Source: DSNY01 sp037446035 (lineage in GTDB: Bacteria > Pseudomonadota > Gammaproteobacteria > Burkholderiales > Burkholderiaceae_F). Taken from it: a stretch of 46,851 bases of DNA. Below are positions 17,562-25,789 of this stretch, in pieces (positions within the stretch are counted from its first letter, which is position 1; every line of letters starts with the position of its first letter). The stretch covers positions 1-46,851 of the forward strand of contig JBBIJJ010000005.1 in assembly GCA_037446035.1 (NCBI GenBank), given 5' to 3'. The notes beneath the pieces are model-generated. The model was given only the letters and a program-made list of their open reading frames with translations. It was not told the DNA's origin and ran no database searches. The position numbers were made by a program, and so were the translations under genes.

Positions 17562-17589
17562 ATGTGACCGAGCGGCGCGTCTTTAGTTC
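17562..17589 (-). promoter_or_regulatory. Candidate sigma-E promoter upstream of rpoE
   Basis: The minus strand carries GAACTA (17589-17584), a 16-nt spacer and TCACAT (17567-17562), similar to the sigma-E consensus GAACTT-N16-TCTGA. It would start RNA near 17555, about 34 nt before rpoE, and would allow the self-activation known for rpoE operons. The -10 match is partial, so this is tentative. Confidence 0.35.
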
Positions 17590-17605
17590 GCGGGCAAGCA
17601 TGACT

Positions 17606-18061
17606 TCAGGCAATTGGGTCGGACATTCCGCCTTGTTCGGGCGTTCGACGCAGCCGCCAGCGTCCGGCCGCCGCCAGCCTGCGGAAGCCGTCGCCTTCGA
17701 GCGCGTCGCGCCAGACCGTCATGACGCTCCGTGGTCCGGTGCGCAGGCAGATCAGCCAGGCAGCGACGAAGACGGCTTCAGCGGGCGCGGTCTCTTCACC
17801 CCGGCGCACCGCGATCGCGCCACGCGCATCGATCATCAGTTCCAGCGGCGCCTGCGGCGAGCCGCGCGCGGCTGCGCCGGCAGCCGTCATGGCGGCGATC
17901 GCGGCTGCGGCTGCGACAAGTCCAGCGACCGACGGCGCCGCCAGCGCGGCGGCGACCAGTAGCGCCGCCGTGATCGCCGTGGTCAGCCAGGCCAGCGCGA
18001 CGAGCCGTCGCTGCAGCCGCGACGACCGCACAACCACCCAAGGCAGCCATGGTTCAGACAC
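17606..18061 (-). CDS. Small membrane protein resembling the YgfX (CptA) family
   Basis: A 151-aa protein with a GTG start that overlaps the fabF stop by 8 nt. It has a basic N-terminus (SSRLQRRL), two adjacent Ala-rich hydrophobic segments at about 20-65, and a soluble C-terminal part ending VWRDALEGDGFRRLAAAGRWRLRR. This two-helix hairpin followed by a small basic domain resembles YgfX, the partner of SdhE in E. coli, but similarity by eye is weak. No sdhE is adjacent. Betaproteobacteria often have an unannotated small gene at this place between fabF and rpoE. The function is unknown. Confidence 0.7.
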   Translation of the reverse strand: MSEPWLPWVVVRSSRLQRRLVALAWLTTAITAALLVAAALAAPSVAGLVAAAAAIAAMTAAGAAARGSPQAPLELMIDARGAIAVRRGEETAPAEAVFVAAWLICLRTGPRSVMTVWRDALEGDGFRRLAAAGRWRLRRTPEQGGMSDPIA

Positions 18062-19289
18062 GCCGGAAGACCAGCGTGCCGTTGGTTCCGCCGAATCCGA
18101 AGGAGTTCTTCAGCGCCACCTCGATCTTCATGCTGCGCGCTTCGTTGGCGCAGTAGTCGAGATCGCACTCCGGATCCTGGTTGAAGATGTTGATTGTCGG
18201 CGGCGAAACCTGATGATGCACGGCGAGCGCCGTGAAGACCGACTCGACGCCGCCCGCCCCGCCCAGCAGGTGCCCCGTCATCGACTTGGTCGAGTTCACG
18301 ACGATGCGACGCGCCGCCTCGCCCAGCGCCAGCTTGATCGCGTTGGTCTCGTTGACGTCGCCGAGCGGTGTGGACGTTCCGTGCGCGTTCAGGTAGTCGA
18401 CCTGGTCGGCGTTGACCCCGGCGTTGCGCATGGCGTTGAGCATCGAGCGGCGCGGGCCGTCGACATCGGGCGCCGTCATGTGATACGCGTCGGCGCTCAT
18501 GCCGTAGCCCGCCAGCTCGCAGTAGATGCGCGCGCCGCGCCGACGCGCGTGCTCGTAGTCCTCCAGCACCATCACGCCGGCGCCTTCGCCGAGCACGAAG
18601 CCGTCGCGATCCTTGTCGAACGGCCGGCTCGCGGTCGCCGGATCGTCGTTGCGAACCGACAGCGCCTGCATCGAGGCGAAGCCCCCGATGCCGAGCGGAC
18701 AGACCGTCGCTTCCGCGCCGCCGGCGATCATCACGTCGGCATCGCCGTATTCGATCAGCCTTCCCGCCTCGCCGATCGAATGTAGCCCCGTCGTGCATGC
18801 GGTCACGATCGCCAGGTTCGGACCCTTCAGTCCGTACATGATCGACAGGTTGCCCGCGATCATGTTGATGATCGAACCCGGGATCAGGAACGGCGAGATG
18901 CGGCGCGCGCCGCGGTTCATCAGCTCGGCGTGGTTCTCCTCGATCATCGGCAGCCCGCCGATGCCGGAGCCGACCACGCAGCCGATCCGCTCGCGGTTGC
19001 CGTCGGTGATCTCGATGCCGCTGTCCTTGATCGCCTGCACCGAAGCGGCGATGCCGTAGTGGATGAAGACATCCATCCGGCGCGCCTCCTTCGGCGGCAG
19101 GTACGCGGCGACGTCGAAGTCCTTGACCTCGCCGGCGATCTGCGTGCGGAAGCTCGACGCGTCGAAGCGCGTGATGCGGCCCACGCCCGACCGGCCGGCG
19201 GTCAGGTTGCGCCACGCGGTGGCAACGTCGTTGCCGACCGGGCTGACGATGCCCAGGCCGGTGACGACGACGCGACGACGTCCGCTCAT
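18054..19289 (-). CDS. fabF: 3-oxoacyl-[acyl-carrier-protein] synthase II
   Basis: A 411-aa condensing enzyme that elongates acyl-ACP with malonyl-ACP and makes cis-vaccenate precursors. The Cys-His-His triad is visible: Cys165 in TACTTGLHS, His in NAHGTSTPLGD and His in GHLLGGAGG, with the C-terminal FGFGGTNG loop. The length is typical. It follows acpP by 19 bp, the usual acpP-fabF pair. Confidence 0.96.
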   Translation of the reverse strand: MSGRRRVVVTGLGIVSPVGNDVATAWRNLTAGRSGVGRITRFDASSFRTQIAGEVKDFDVAAYLPPKEARRMDVFIHYGIAASVQAIKDSGIEITDGNRERIGCVVGSGIGGLPMIEENHAELMNRGARRISPFLIPGSIINMIAGNLSIMYGLKGPNLAIVTACTTGLHSIGEAGRLIEYGDADVMIAGGAEATVCPLGIGGFASMQALSVRNDDPATASRPFDKDRDGFVLGEGAGVMVLEDYEHARRRGARIYCELAGYGMSADAYHMTAPDVDGPRRSMLNAMRNAGVNADQVDYLNAHGTSTPLGDVNETNAIKLALGEAARRIVVNSTKSMTGHLLGGAGGVESVFTALAVHHQVSPPTINIFNQDPECDLDYCANEARSMKIEVALKNSFGFGGTNGTLVFRRV

Positions 19290-19308
19290 CGATGACCGCT
19301 GCGAACGC

Positions 19309-19551
19309 TCAGGACTTTTTCAGGTGCGTGTTGATGTAGTCGATCGCCTGCTGCACCGTGCGGATCTTCTCGGCTTCCTCGTCCGGAATCTCGCATTCGA
19401 ACTCGTCTTCCAGCGCCATCACGAGCTCGACGGTGTCCAGCGAGTCGGCACCGAGGTCCTCGACGAACGCAGACTCGTTCTTGATGTCCGCTTCGTTGAC
19501 ACCCAACTGCTCGGCGACGATCTTCTTGACTCGCTGTTCGATGTTTTCCAT
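19309..19551 (-). CDS. acpP: Acyl carrier protein
   Basis: An 80-aa ACP that carries growing acyl chains on a phosphopantetheine arm. The attachment serine is in the invariant GADSLDTVELVMALE motif near residues 34-48, and the protein is strongly acidic. The Shine-Dalgarno GGAGGAG just upstream of ATG 19551 is the strongest in this part of the window, in keeping with very high expression. It lies between fabG and fabF as in E. coli. AcpS, which activates it, is encoded downstream at 6690-7091. Confidence 0.97.
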   Translation of the reverse strand: MENIEQRVKKIVAEQLGVNEADIKNESAFVEDLGADSLDTVELVMALEDEFECEIPDEEAEKIRTVQQAIDYINTHLKKS

Positions 19552-19613
19552 GCACTCCTCCTGCGGGAAATACTTCTTCGTCTGGAGCAATCGGGCCCCG
19601 AAAAGCGGGCGCG

Positions 19614-19622
19614 ATTCTAACA
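19614..19622 (-). promoter_or_regulatory. Candidate extended -10 promoter for acpP
   Basis: The minus strand reads TGTTAGAAT (19622-19614), an extended -10 (TGn plus TAGAAT), in the 107-bp fabG-acpP gap. It gives a leader of about 55 nt containing a small CCCG/CGGG hairpin. No clear -35 is present, as allowed for extended -10 promoters. A separate acpP promoter would explain the demand for ACP over the other fab products. Confidence 0.4.
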
Positions 19623-19658
19623 GAGCAACCTCTCGTTTCCCGGGGCGGCCGGCGTCGT

Positions 19659-20429
19659 TCAGGCCATGTACATGCCGCCGTTGGCATGTAGCGTCGCGCC
19701 CGTGATGTAAGCCGCAGCCGGCGACGCGAGAAAGACGACGCAGGCGCCGATGTCGTCCGGATTGCCGAGACGGCGGAGCGGAATCTGCGCAAGCAGCGCC
19801 TGCGTCTGCTGCTCGCTCAGCGCGCGCGTCATGTCGGTGTCGATGAACCCCGGCGCCACGCAATTGACGGTGATTCCGCGGCTGCCGACCTCGCGCGCGA
19901 GCGCGCGCGTCATGCCTTCGACGCCGGCCTTGGCCGCCGCGTAATTCGCCTGCCCCGCGTTGCCTGCCGAAGCCACCACCGACGTCACGTTGACGATGCG
20001 GCCGTGCCTGGCCTTCATCATCCCGCGCAGCACGGCGCGCGACAGCCGGAACACGGCCGACAGGTTGGTTTCGATGACCGCGCCCCAGTCCTCGTCCTTC
20101 ATCCGCAGCGCGAGCGTGTCGCGGGTGATGCCGGCATTGTTGACCAGCACCGACAGCGTGCCGAACTCCTTGCCGATCTGCTCGATCAGCGCCTCGCCGC
20201 GCACGGCATCCGTCACGTCCAGCGCCGCGCCCCTGCCGCGTGCCCCCAGTTCGGAGAGGCGCTGCGTGACGCCTTGCGCGCCGGCATCGGTGGTCGCCGT
20301 TCCGATCACGGTGGCGCCGGCGCGCGCGCACGCGTCGAGGATCGCGCGGCCGATTCCGCGCGAGGCGCCGGTGATCAGGACGACCTCGCCCGCCAGCGCG
20401 GTCTGGGAGAAAACGGCGTTCGTGTTCAT
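19659..20429 (-). CDS. fabG: 3-oxoacyl-[acyl-carrier-protein] reductase
   Basis: A 256-aa NADPH-dependent short-chain dehydrogenase that reduces beta-ketoacyl-ACP. The cofactor motif TGASRGIG, NNAG, the catalytic Ser (NVTSVV) and YxxxK (YAAAKAG) are all present, with the C-terminal substrate loop GGMYMA. About 10 extra N-terminal residues precede the fold. It starts next to the fabD stop (1-bp gap), so the two are translationally linked. Confidence 0.96.
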   Translation of the reverse strand: MNTNAVFSQTALAGEVVLITGASRGIGRAILDACARAGATVIGTATTDAGAQGVTQRLSELGARGRGAALDVTDAVRGEALIEQIGKEFGTLSVLVNNAGITRDTLALRMKDEDWGAVIETNLSAVFRLSRAVLRGMMKARHGRIVNVTSVVASAGNAGQANYAAAKAGVEGMTRALAREVGSRGITVNCVAPGFIDTDMTRALSEQQTQALLAQIPLRRLGNPDDIGACVVFLASPAAAYITGATLHANGGMYMA

Positions 20430-20430
20430 G

Positions 20431-21363
20431 TCATGCCTTCAGCTGCGCCAGTGCCTCGTGCAGCGCGGCCGGATCACCGATCGCGAGGTTCGTCAGTTGC
20501 GGCGCGATGCGCTTCGTCAGACCGGACAGCACCTTGCCCGGGCCGATCTCGACGACATGCGTGATGCCATCGGCGGCCATGCGCGCGATCGTTTCCGACC
20601 AGCGCACCGGTCCCGCGGCCTGACGGGCGAGCGCGTCGCGGATGCGCTGCGGATCGCTTTCGCTTGCCACATCGATGTTGTTCAGCACCGGCACCTTGGG
20701 TGTGGCGAGCGCCACCTGTGCGAGCCGCTCGCGCAGCCGCTCGCTCGCCGGTCTGAGCAGCGACGAGTGAAACGGCGCCGAAACGGGCAGCGGCAGCGCG
20801 CGCTTGGCGCCGCGCCTCCTGGCTGCCTCGCAGGCGCGCTCGACCGCGCCCTTGTGACCCGCGATCACGACCTGCGCCGGCGCGTTGAAGTTCACGGCCT
20901 CGACCACTTCGGCGCCCGCCGCCTCGGCGCACGCCTGCCGGACCTGCTCGTCGGTCAAGCCGAGGATCGCCGCCATCGCGCCCGTGCCCACCGGCACGGC
21001 TTCCTGCATGGCCTGCGCGCGGAAACGCACCAGCGCCACCGCGTCCTCGAGCCGCAACGCCTCGGCGGCCGTGAGCGCCGTGTATTCGCCCAGGCTGTGG
21101 CCCGCCATCACGTCGGGCATCCGGCCGCCGGCGGCACGCCACGCCGCAAACACGGCGTACGCGGCCGTCAGCATGCACGGTTGCGTGTTGATCGTGAGAT
21201 TCAGTTCGTCGGCCGGGCCCTCGGCGATGAGCTTGCCGAGGTCCTGGCCGAGCGCGTCGGACGCGCGCCGAACGACCTCGTCGACGGCTGCGTTGCCGGC
21301 GAACGGCGCCAGCATGCCGACCGACTGCGAGCCCTGCCCGGGAAACACGAATGCGATTTTCAT
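20431..21363 (-). CDS. fabD: Malonyl-CoA-ACP transacylase
   Basis: A 310-aa transferase loading malonyl from CoA onto ACP. It begins with the family hallmark FVFPGQGSQSVGML, has the nucleophile Ser90 in GHSLGEYTAL, and a conserved His in SAPFHSSLL. The length is typical (E. coli 309). It lies 7 bp after fabH. Confidence 0.96.
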   Translation of the reverse strand: MKIAFVFPGQGSQSVGMLAPFAGNAAVDEVVRRASDALGQDLGKLIAEGPADELNLTINTQPCMLTAAYAVFAAWRAAGGRMPDVMAGHSLGEYTALTAAEALRLEDAVALVRFRAQAMQEAVPVGTGAMAAILGLTDEQVRQACAEAAGAEVVEAVNFNAPAQVVIAGHKGAVERACEAARRRGAKRALPLPVSAPFHSSLLRPASERLRERLAQVALATPKVPVLNNIDVASESDPQRIRDALARQAAGPVRWSETIARMAADGITHVVEIGPGKVLSGLTKRIAPQLTNLAIGDPAALHEALAQLKA

Positions 21364-21370
21364 CGATCGA

Positions 21371-22351
21371 TCAGTAACGAACGAGAACGGAGCCCCACGT
21401 GAAGCCGCCGCCGACACCCTGCAACAGCAGGTGCTGACCGCGGCGGATGCGGCCGGCGCGCACGGCATCGTCCAGCGCCAGCGGCACCGACGCAGCCGAG
21501 GTGTTGCCGTGGCGGTCGACGGTGACGATGACCCTGTCCTCCGGCAGACCGATTTTTTTCGCCGTCGCACTGAGGATGCGCACGTTGGCCTGGTGCGGGA
21601 TCAGCCAGTCGATCTGCGACGCCTGCATATTGGCGTCCGCGAGCACTTCGCGCGCGGAGCTGTCGAGCACGCCGACCGCGAGCTTGAACACGGCCTGACC
21701 GTCCATGCGCAGAAACGGGTCGCCCTGCACGCCGCCCTGGGCGATGCGGCCGGCCGTGCACAGGATCTGTGCCTGTGAGCCGTCGGCGTGCAGACGGCTG
21801 GAGAGCACGCCGGGTTCGTCGGCCGCTTCCAGCACGATCGCGCCGGCGCCGTCGCCAAACAGAACGCAGGTCGTTCGATCGTTCCAGTCGAGGATGCGCG
21901 AAAACAGCTCGGCACCGATCACCAGCGCGCGCCGATACACGCCGGTGCGGATCAATGCGTCGGCCACCGTCATTCCGTAGACGAAGCCGCTGCACACCGC
22001 CTGCACGTCGAAGGCGGCGCCGCCGGCGGCACCAAGCCGCGCCTGGATCAGGCACGCAGTGCTCGGAAAGATCTGGTCGGGTGTGGACGTCGCCACGACG
22101 ATCAGGTCGACTGCCGCCGCCGGCGCACCCGCGGCCGCAAGCGCGGCCTGCGCGGCGCGCGCGCCGAGCTCGGTCGTCGTCAGGCCTTCCTCGGCCAGGT
22201 AACGCTGGCGGATGCCGGTGCGCGCGACGATCCACTCGTCCGAGGTTTCGACACCACGCCGGGCCAGTTCGCGCGCCAGTTCGTCGTTGCCCACGGCACG
22301 CGCCGGCAACGCCGCGCCGGTGCCGGTGATCTTCGAATAGATGCGCGCCAT
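21371..22351 (-). CDS. fabH: 3-oxoacyl-[acyl-carrier-protein] synthase III
   Basis: A 326-aa condensing enzyme that starts fatty-acid synthesis from acetyl-CoA and malonyl-ACP. The catalytic triad is present: Cys120 in AVCSGF, His in IPHQANVRI and Asn in HGNTSAAS. The C-terminal GVGGGFTWGS loop is typical. It lies 9 bp after plsX. Confidence 0.96.
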   Translation of the reverse strand: MARIYSKITGTGAALPARAVGNDELARELARRGVETSDEWIVARTGIRQRYLAEEGLTTTELGARAAQAALAAAGAPAAAVDLIVVATSTPDQIFPSTACLIQARLGAAGGAAFDVQAVCSGFVYGMTVADALIRTGVYRRALVIGAELFSRILDWNDRTTCVLFGDGAGAIVLEAADEPGVLSSRLHADGSQAQILCTAGRIAQGGVQGDPFLRMDGQAVFKLAVGVLDSSAREVLADANMQASQIDWLIPHQANVRILSATAKKIGLPEDRVIVTVDRHGNTSAASVPLALDDAVRAGRIRRGQHLLLQGVGGGFTWGSVLVRY

Positions 22352-22360
22352 CCGGCCCGC

Positions 22361-23416
22361 TCACAGTTCGGCCGGACTCGGCTCCGCGCTCTGGCCGGCC
22401 CGGCTCAGTTGCGCGACGAACGGCTGCATCGCGGCGATGGTGCGTTCGAGCAGCCGGTGCCGCGCGGCCTCGAGCGCGCGCAAAATGGCGCACTCGAACG
22501 CGTACGCGTCGGCGGAGCCGTGGCTCTTGATCACGATCCCGCGCAGACCGAGCAGGCTCGCGCCGTTGTAACGCCGATGATCGACGCGCCGCTTGAAGCG
22601 GTTGAGCACGGGCAACGCGATCAGGGCCGCGAGCCTCGACGGCACGCTGCGGGTGAACTCTTCCTTGATGAACTCGCCGAGCATCTGTGCCAGGCCCTCG
22701 GACGTCTTCAGTGCGACGTTGCCGACGAAGCCGTCGCACACGACCACGTCGGTGGTTCCCTTGAAGATGTCGTTGCCTTCGACGTTGCCGTAGAAGTTCA
22801 GCGGGCTCGCGCGCAACAGCTCGGCCGCCTGTTTGACGACTTCGTTGCCCTTGATCACTTCCTCGCCGATGTTCAGCAGGCCGATGCTCGGGCGTTCCTT
22901 CTCCTGGACCGCCGCCACCAGCGCGGCGCCGAGCAGCGCGAACTGAAACAGGTGTTCCGGCGTGCAGTCGACGTTGGCCCCGAGGTCGAGCATGGTCGTC
23001 ACGCCGCCGGTGCGGTTCGGAATCACCGTGGCGATCGCCGGTCGGTCGATGCCGTCCAGCGTCTTGAGCACGAACCGCGAGATCGCCATCAGCGCGCCGG
23101 TGTTGCCGGCGCTGACGCAAGCATCCGCCCGGCCTTCCTTGACCAGGTTGACCGCCAAGCGCATCGACGAGTTGCGCTTGCCGCGCAACGCCTGCGCGGG
23201 CGGCTCGTCCATGGCGACGACTTCATCGGCGTGAACGACCTCGACGCGCGTACGCAGCGCGGGGCTGGATTCCAAGTGCGCCTCGATCTCGGCGCTGCGC
23301 CCGACCAGCAGCACAGCGGTGTCGGCTTCGGCACGCGCGAAGTCCAGCGCCGCCGGCACGGTGACGTCCGGGCCATGGTCGCCGCCCATGCAGTCGATGG
23401 CGATGCGCACGGTCAT
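22361..23416 (-). CDS. plsX: Phosphate acyltransferase PlsX
   Basis: A 351-aa enzyme converting acyl-ACP to acyl-phosphate, the donor for PlsY in phospholipid synthesis. The N-terminal AIDCMGGDHGP, SAGNTGALMA, PALAT-like region RPAIATVIPN and DGFVGNVALKTSEG are family hallmarks. The last 20 residues are a short variable tail. It is separated from the upstream rpmF by 202 bp, unusually wide for this operon because a repeat-like sequence lies there. Confidence 0.95.
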   Translation of the reverse strand: MTVRIAIDCMGGDHGPDVTVPAALDFARAEADTAVLLVGRSAEIEAHLESSPALRTRVEVVHADEVVAMDEPPAQALRGKRNSSMRLAVNLVKEGRADACVSAGNTGALMAISRFVLKTLDGIDRPAIATVIPNRTGGVTTMLDLGANVDCTPEHLFQFALLGAALVAAVQEKERPSIGLLNIGEEVIKGNEVVKQAAELLRASPLNFYGNVEGNDIFKGTTDVVVCDGFVGNVALKTSEGLAQMLGEFIKEEFTRSVPSRLAALIALPVLNRFKRRVDHRRYNGASLLGLRGIVIKSHGSADAYAFECAILRALEAARHRLLERTIAAMQPFVAQLSRAGQSAEPSPAEL

Positions 23417-23429
23417 CGGGTCGGAGGCT

Positions 23430-23537
23430 GCAAGTCTCTTTGCTGCGCGGGCCGATCTTGCGTCTGCAGTGCTCGTATCGCGGCGTGCAGATCGGCTCCT
23501 CGACGCAAGTTCGGTCCGCTCGCCGCGAATTCTTTGC
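23430..23537. repeat. Diverged palindromic repeat between rpmF and plsX
   Basis: The stretch is an imperfect palindrome: its left arm runs GCAAG...TTTGCTGCGCGGGCCGATCTTGCGTC and its right arm, reverse-complemented, reads GCAAAG...GAGCGGACCGAACTTGCGTC. Arms and composition (TTTGCTGCGCGG, CCGCTCGCCGCGAA) recall the two 150-bp elements, but the ends and centre differ. It may be an old relative. The rest of the 23417-23618 gap holds nothing recognisable. Confidence 0.5.
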
Positions 23538-23618
23538 GGCGTCGCAGTGCAGTCGCGCGGGTATTGCTGGCTGTCCCGGTGCCCATGCCTACCCAGGGCC
23601 GACGCCGGGGCCGACCGC

Positions 23619-23801
23619 TTATTGGTCGTTCTTGGTGTGTACGACCTTCTTGCCGCGATAAAAGCCGGTGGGGCTGACGTGATGACGGCGGTGGACTTCG
23701 CCAGTGGTCGGTTCGATGGCGATCGGCGGGTTCGTCAGGAAATCGTGCGCGCGGTGCATGCCGCGCTTGGACGCCGATTTCTTGTTCTGTTGGACTGCCA
23801 T
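23619..23801 (-). CDS. rpmF: 50S ribosomal protein L32
   Basis: A 60-aa basic protein beginning MAVQQNKKSASKRGMHRAHD, the classic L32 start, followed by SPTGFYRGKKVV. It lacks a CxxC zinc motif, as usual in proteobacteria. GGGGAAAG precedes the ATG. It follows yceD by 64 bp and precedes plsX, the conserved yceD-rpmF-plsX order. Confidence 0.95.
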   Translation of the reverse strand: MAVQQNKKSASKRGMHRAHDFLTNPPIAIEPTTGEVHRRHHVSPTGFYRGKKVVHTKNDQ

Positions 23802-23865
23802 GGCTTTCCCCGAAAAATTGCAAGCGGCGGATTCTACTCCAGCGCATCGCTTCGGGCCAGATTTC

Positions 23866-24390
23866 TCAATGCTTTCCCGACTTTAGCCGTGCCAGCGCCG
23901 CAAATGGATGTGGGCGCTCGGAGCCTTGCTGCACCTCGCGAGCGCGCGCGCCGTCGTCGTCGCAGTGCGCATGGCGCGGGGCAAGTGGAAGGCTGAGGAT
24001 CGCCTCGTCCTCGACCAGCGCGTCGAGATCGAAGTGGCGGCTGCCGAGCAGCGGCTCCTCGCCTTCTTCGGGATCGATCGGCAAGGCGTTCAACTCTTCC
24101 TCGTTGCGGACGAAGTAGAAGCGCGCGTCGGCGCCGACGTCGACCACGAGCGGGCCGCCGCAGCGCACGCACTTCGCGGCCAGCGTCGCGGACCAGACGA
24201 ACCGCGCCGCCGGGCGACCGCGGTCGTCGAGCGCAAACTCGGCGCGGTAACGCAGAACGCCGTCGGCGTGGGCCAGCATGGGCGCGAGCCGCTCGGCGTT
24301 GCGGATCGGCAGTTCGCCCGCGACCGCCCCGCGCACGCGCGCCAGCTCGAAAACATCGACCGTGTGGGGCAGCTTGGCAGTGCTTGACAT
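23866..24390 (-). CDS. yceD: YceD family (DUF177) protein
   Basis: A 174-aa acidic protein of the YceD/DUF177 family, linked in the literature to 23S rRNA maturation and nearly always encoded before rpmF. A CxxC pair (Cys74, Cys77 in CVRCGGPL) and the acidic segment NALPIDPEEGEE followed by DLDALVEDEAILSLPLAPRH are the conserved blocks. ATG 24390 (MSSTAKLPHTVDVFELAR) is preferred over an upstream ATG at 24450 that lies in the divergent gap with the Maf gene. It is the first gene of the long minus-strand run. Confidence 0.9.
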   Translation of the reverse strand: MSSTAKLPHTVDVFELARVRGAVAGELPIRNAERLAPMLAHADGVLRYRAEFALDDRGRPAARFVWSATLAAKCVRCGGPLVVDVGADARFYFVRNEEELNALPIDPEEGEEPLLGSRHFDLDALVEDEAILSLPLAPRHAHCDDDGARAREVQQGSERPHPFAALARLKSGKH

Positions 24391-24455
24391 GGCCGGGGAA
24401 ACACGCGTTGCGCGGCTAAACTCGCGCGGCTCGCTCCGCGTAGTGCGCAACCGAC

Positions 24456-25040
24456 ATGGCCCGCATCGTACTCGCTTCGACTTCGCCCTACCGCCGCGAG
24501 CTGCTGCAACGGCTGCGGCTGCCGTTCGACGTGCTCGCGCCGCGCGTCGACGAAGCGGCGTTGCCGGGTGAGACGCCGCGCACCACCGCGCTGCGCCTGG
24601 CGCGCGCGAAGGCCGAGGAAGTGGCCGCGCGGGCGACCGATGCGGTCGTGATCGGGTCCGACCAGGTCGCCGATGTCGAGGGTGTGGCGCTCAGCAAACC
24701 CGGCTCGCACGCGGCCGCGCTCGAGCAGCTCGCCCGCATGCAGGGCCGCACCATCGTCTTTCACACCGCGCTGGCGGTGGTCGACGCCGCGCGCGGCCGC
24801 ACGCTCGTCGATTGCGTGCCGACGGCGGTGCGCTTCCGCCGGCTGCCGCACGCCGCGCTCGAGGCGTATCTGCGCGCGGAGCAGCCGTACGACTGCGCCG
24901 GCGCGGCGAAGATCGAAGGGCTCGGCATCGCGCTTGTCGAGGCGGTTGCGTCCGACGATCCGACCGCATTGATCGGCCTGCCGCTGATCCGTCTCACGGC
25001 GATGCTCGAAGCGCTCGGCATGCCGGTGCTGCCGCGATGA
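24456..25040 (+). CDS. Maf family nucleotide pyrophosphatase (YceF-like)
   Basis: A 194-aa Maf-fold enzyme that hydrolyses non-canonical nucleotides. Motifs are ASTSPYRRELLQRL at the start, RVDE, and VIGSDQVADVEG, where the SDQ variant points to the YceF branch (7-methyl-GTP pyrophosphatase) rather than the dTTP/UTP branch. The end, IEGLGIALVEAVASDDPTALIGLPL, is also YceF-like. It is divergent from yceD, as in E. coli, and its stop overlaps the next start by 4 nt (ATGA). Confidence 0.9.
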   Translation: MARIVLASTSPYRRELLQRLRLPFDVLAPRVDEAALPGETPRTTALRLARAKAEEVAARATDAVVIGSDQVADVEGVALSKPGSHAAALEQLARMQGRTIVFHTALAVVDAARGRTLVDCVPTAVRFRRLPHAALEAYLRAEQPYDCAGAAKIEGLGIALVEAVASDDPTALIGLPLIRLTAMLEALGMPVLPR

Positions 25041-25789
25041 GCCAGCGCGGCGCGCTGTACCTGCTGCCGACGCCGATTTCCTCGGCGCCCGTCGAAGATG
25101 TGCTACCCGTCCGCACGATTGCGGTAGCGCGCCGTGTCGAATACTTCCTTGCGGAAAACGCCAGGAGCGCGCGTGCTTTTCTGAAAGCGATCGCGCATCC
25201 GCGCCCGCTCGCCGACGTGCGCATCGTCGAGATCGGACACGCGCCCGATCCGGCTCGCTGCGACGACTGGCTGCGGCCGACGCTGTACGGCGCCGATGCG
25301 GCGATCGTGTCCGAAGCGGGCTGCCCGGGCATCGCCGACCCGGGCGCGCAACTGGTCGCCCGCGCGCACGCGCTGGCCGTGCCGGTCATCCCGCTGGTCG
25401 GACCGTCCGCGCTCGTGCTGGCGCTGATGGCGAGCGGACTCAACGGCCAGTCGTTTCGCTTCGTGGGCTACTTGCCGCAGGATGCCGGCGCACTCGCCGC
25501 GCGGCTGCGCGAACTGGAGAAGGTCGCGCGCACCGGCGAAACGCAACTGTTCATCGAGACGCCCTACCGGAACGAGCGGCTGTTGGCAGCCGCAGTGGCC
25601 GCTTGTGCGCCGGGCACACGGCTGACGGTCGCGGTCGACCTGACCGCGCCGCACGCGCGCGTTGCCACCCACACGATCGCCGAATGGCGCGCGCTGCCGG
25701 CGGCAAACCGTCCGCCGCTGGCTCGTCGTCCGGCTGTTTTCGCGCTGCTCGCAGAACCGCACTTAGCGCCAAGTCGGCGCGTCCGTTAG
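25037..25789 (+). CDS. RsmI-like SAM-dependent methyltransferase (tetrapyrrole methylase fold)
   Basis: A 250-aa protein of the tetrapyrrole-methylase superfamily. It shows GALYLLPTPIS at the start, VSEAGCPGIADPGAQLV in place of the RsmI motif VSDAGTPxISDPG, and VPLVGPSALVLALMASGL for the second binding loop. It is clearly more diverged than true 16S rRNA methyltransferase RsmI, and such second copies beside sppA are common in betaproteobacteria. The substrate is unknown. Its last 27 bp overlap the convergent sppA end. Confidence 0.8.
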   Translation: MSQRGALYLLPTPISSAPVEDVLPVRTIAVARRVEYFLAENARSARAFLKAIAHPRPLADVRIVEIGHAPDPARCDDWLRPTLYGADAAIVSEAGCPGIADPGAQLVARAHALAVPVIPLVGPSALVLALMASGLNGQSFRFVGYLPQDAGALAARLRELEKVARTGETQLFIETPYRNERLLAAAVAACAPGTRLTVAVDLTAPHARVATHTIAEWRALPAANRPPLARRPAVFALLAEPHLAPSRRVR

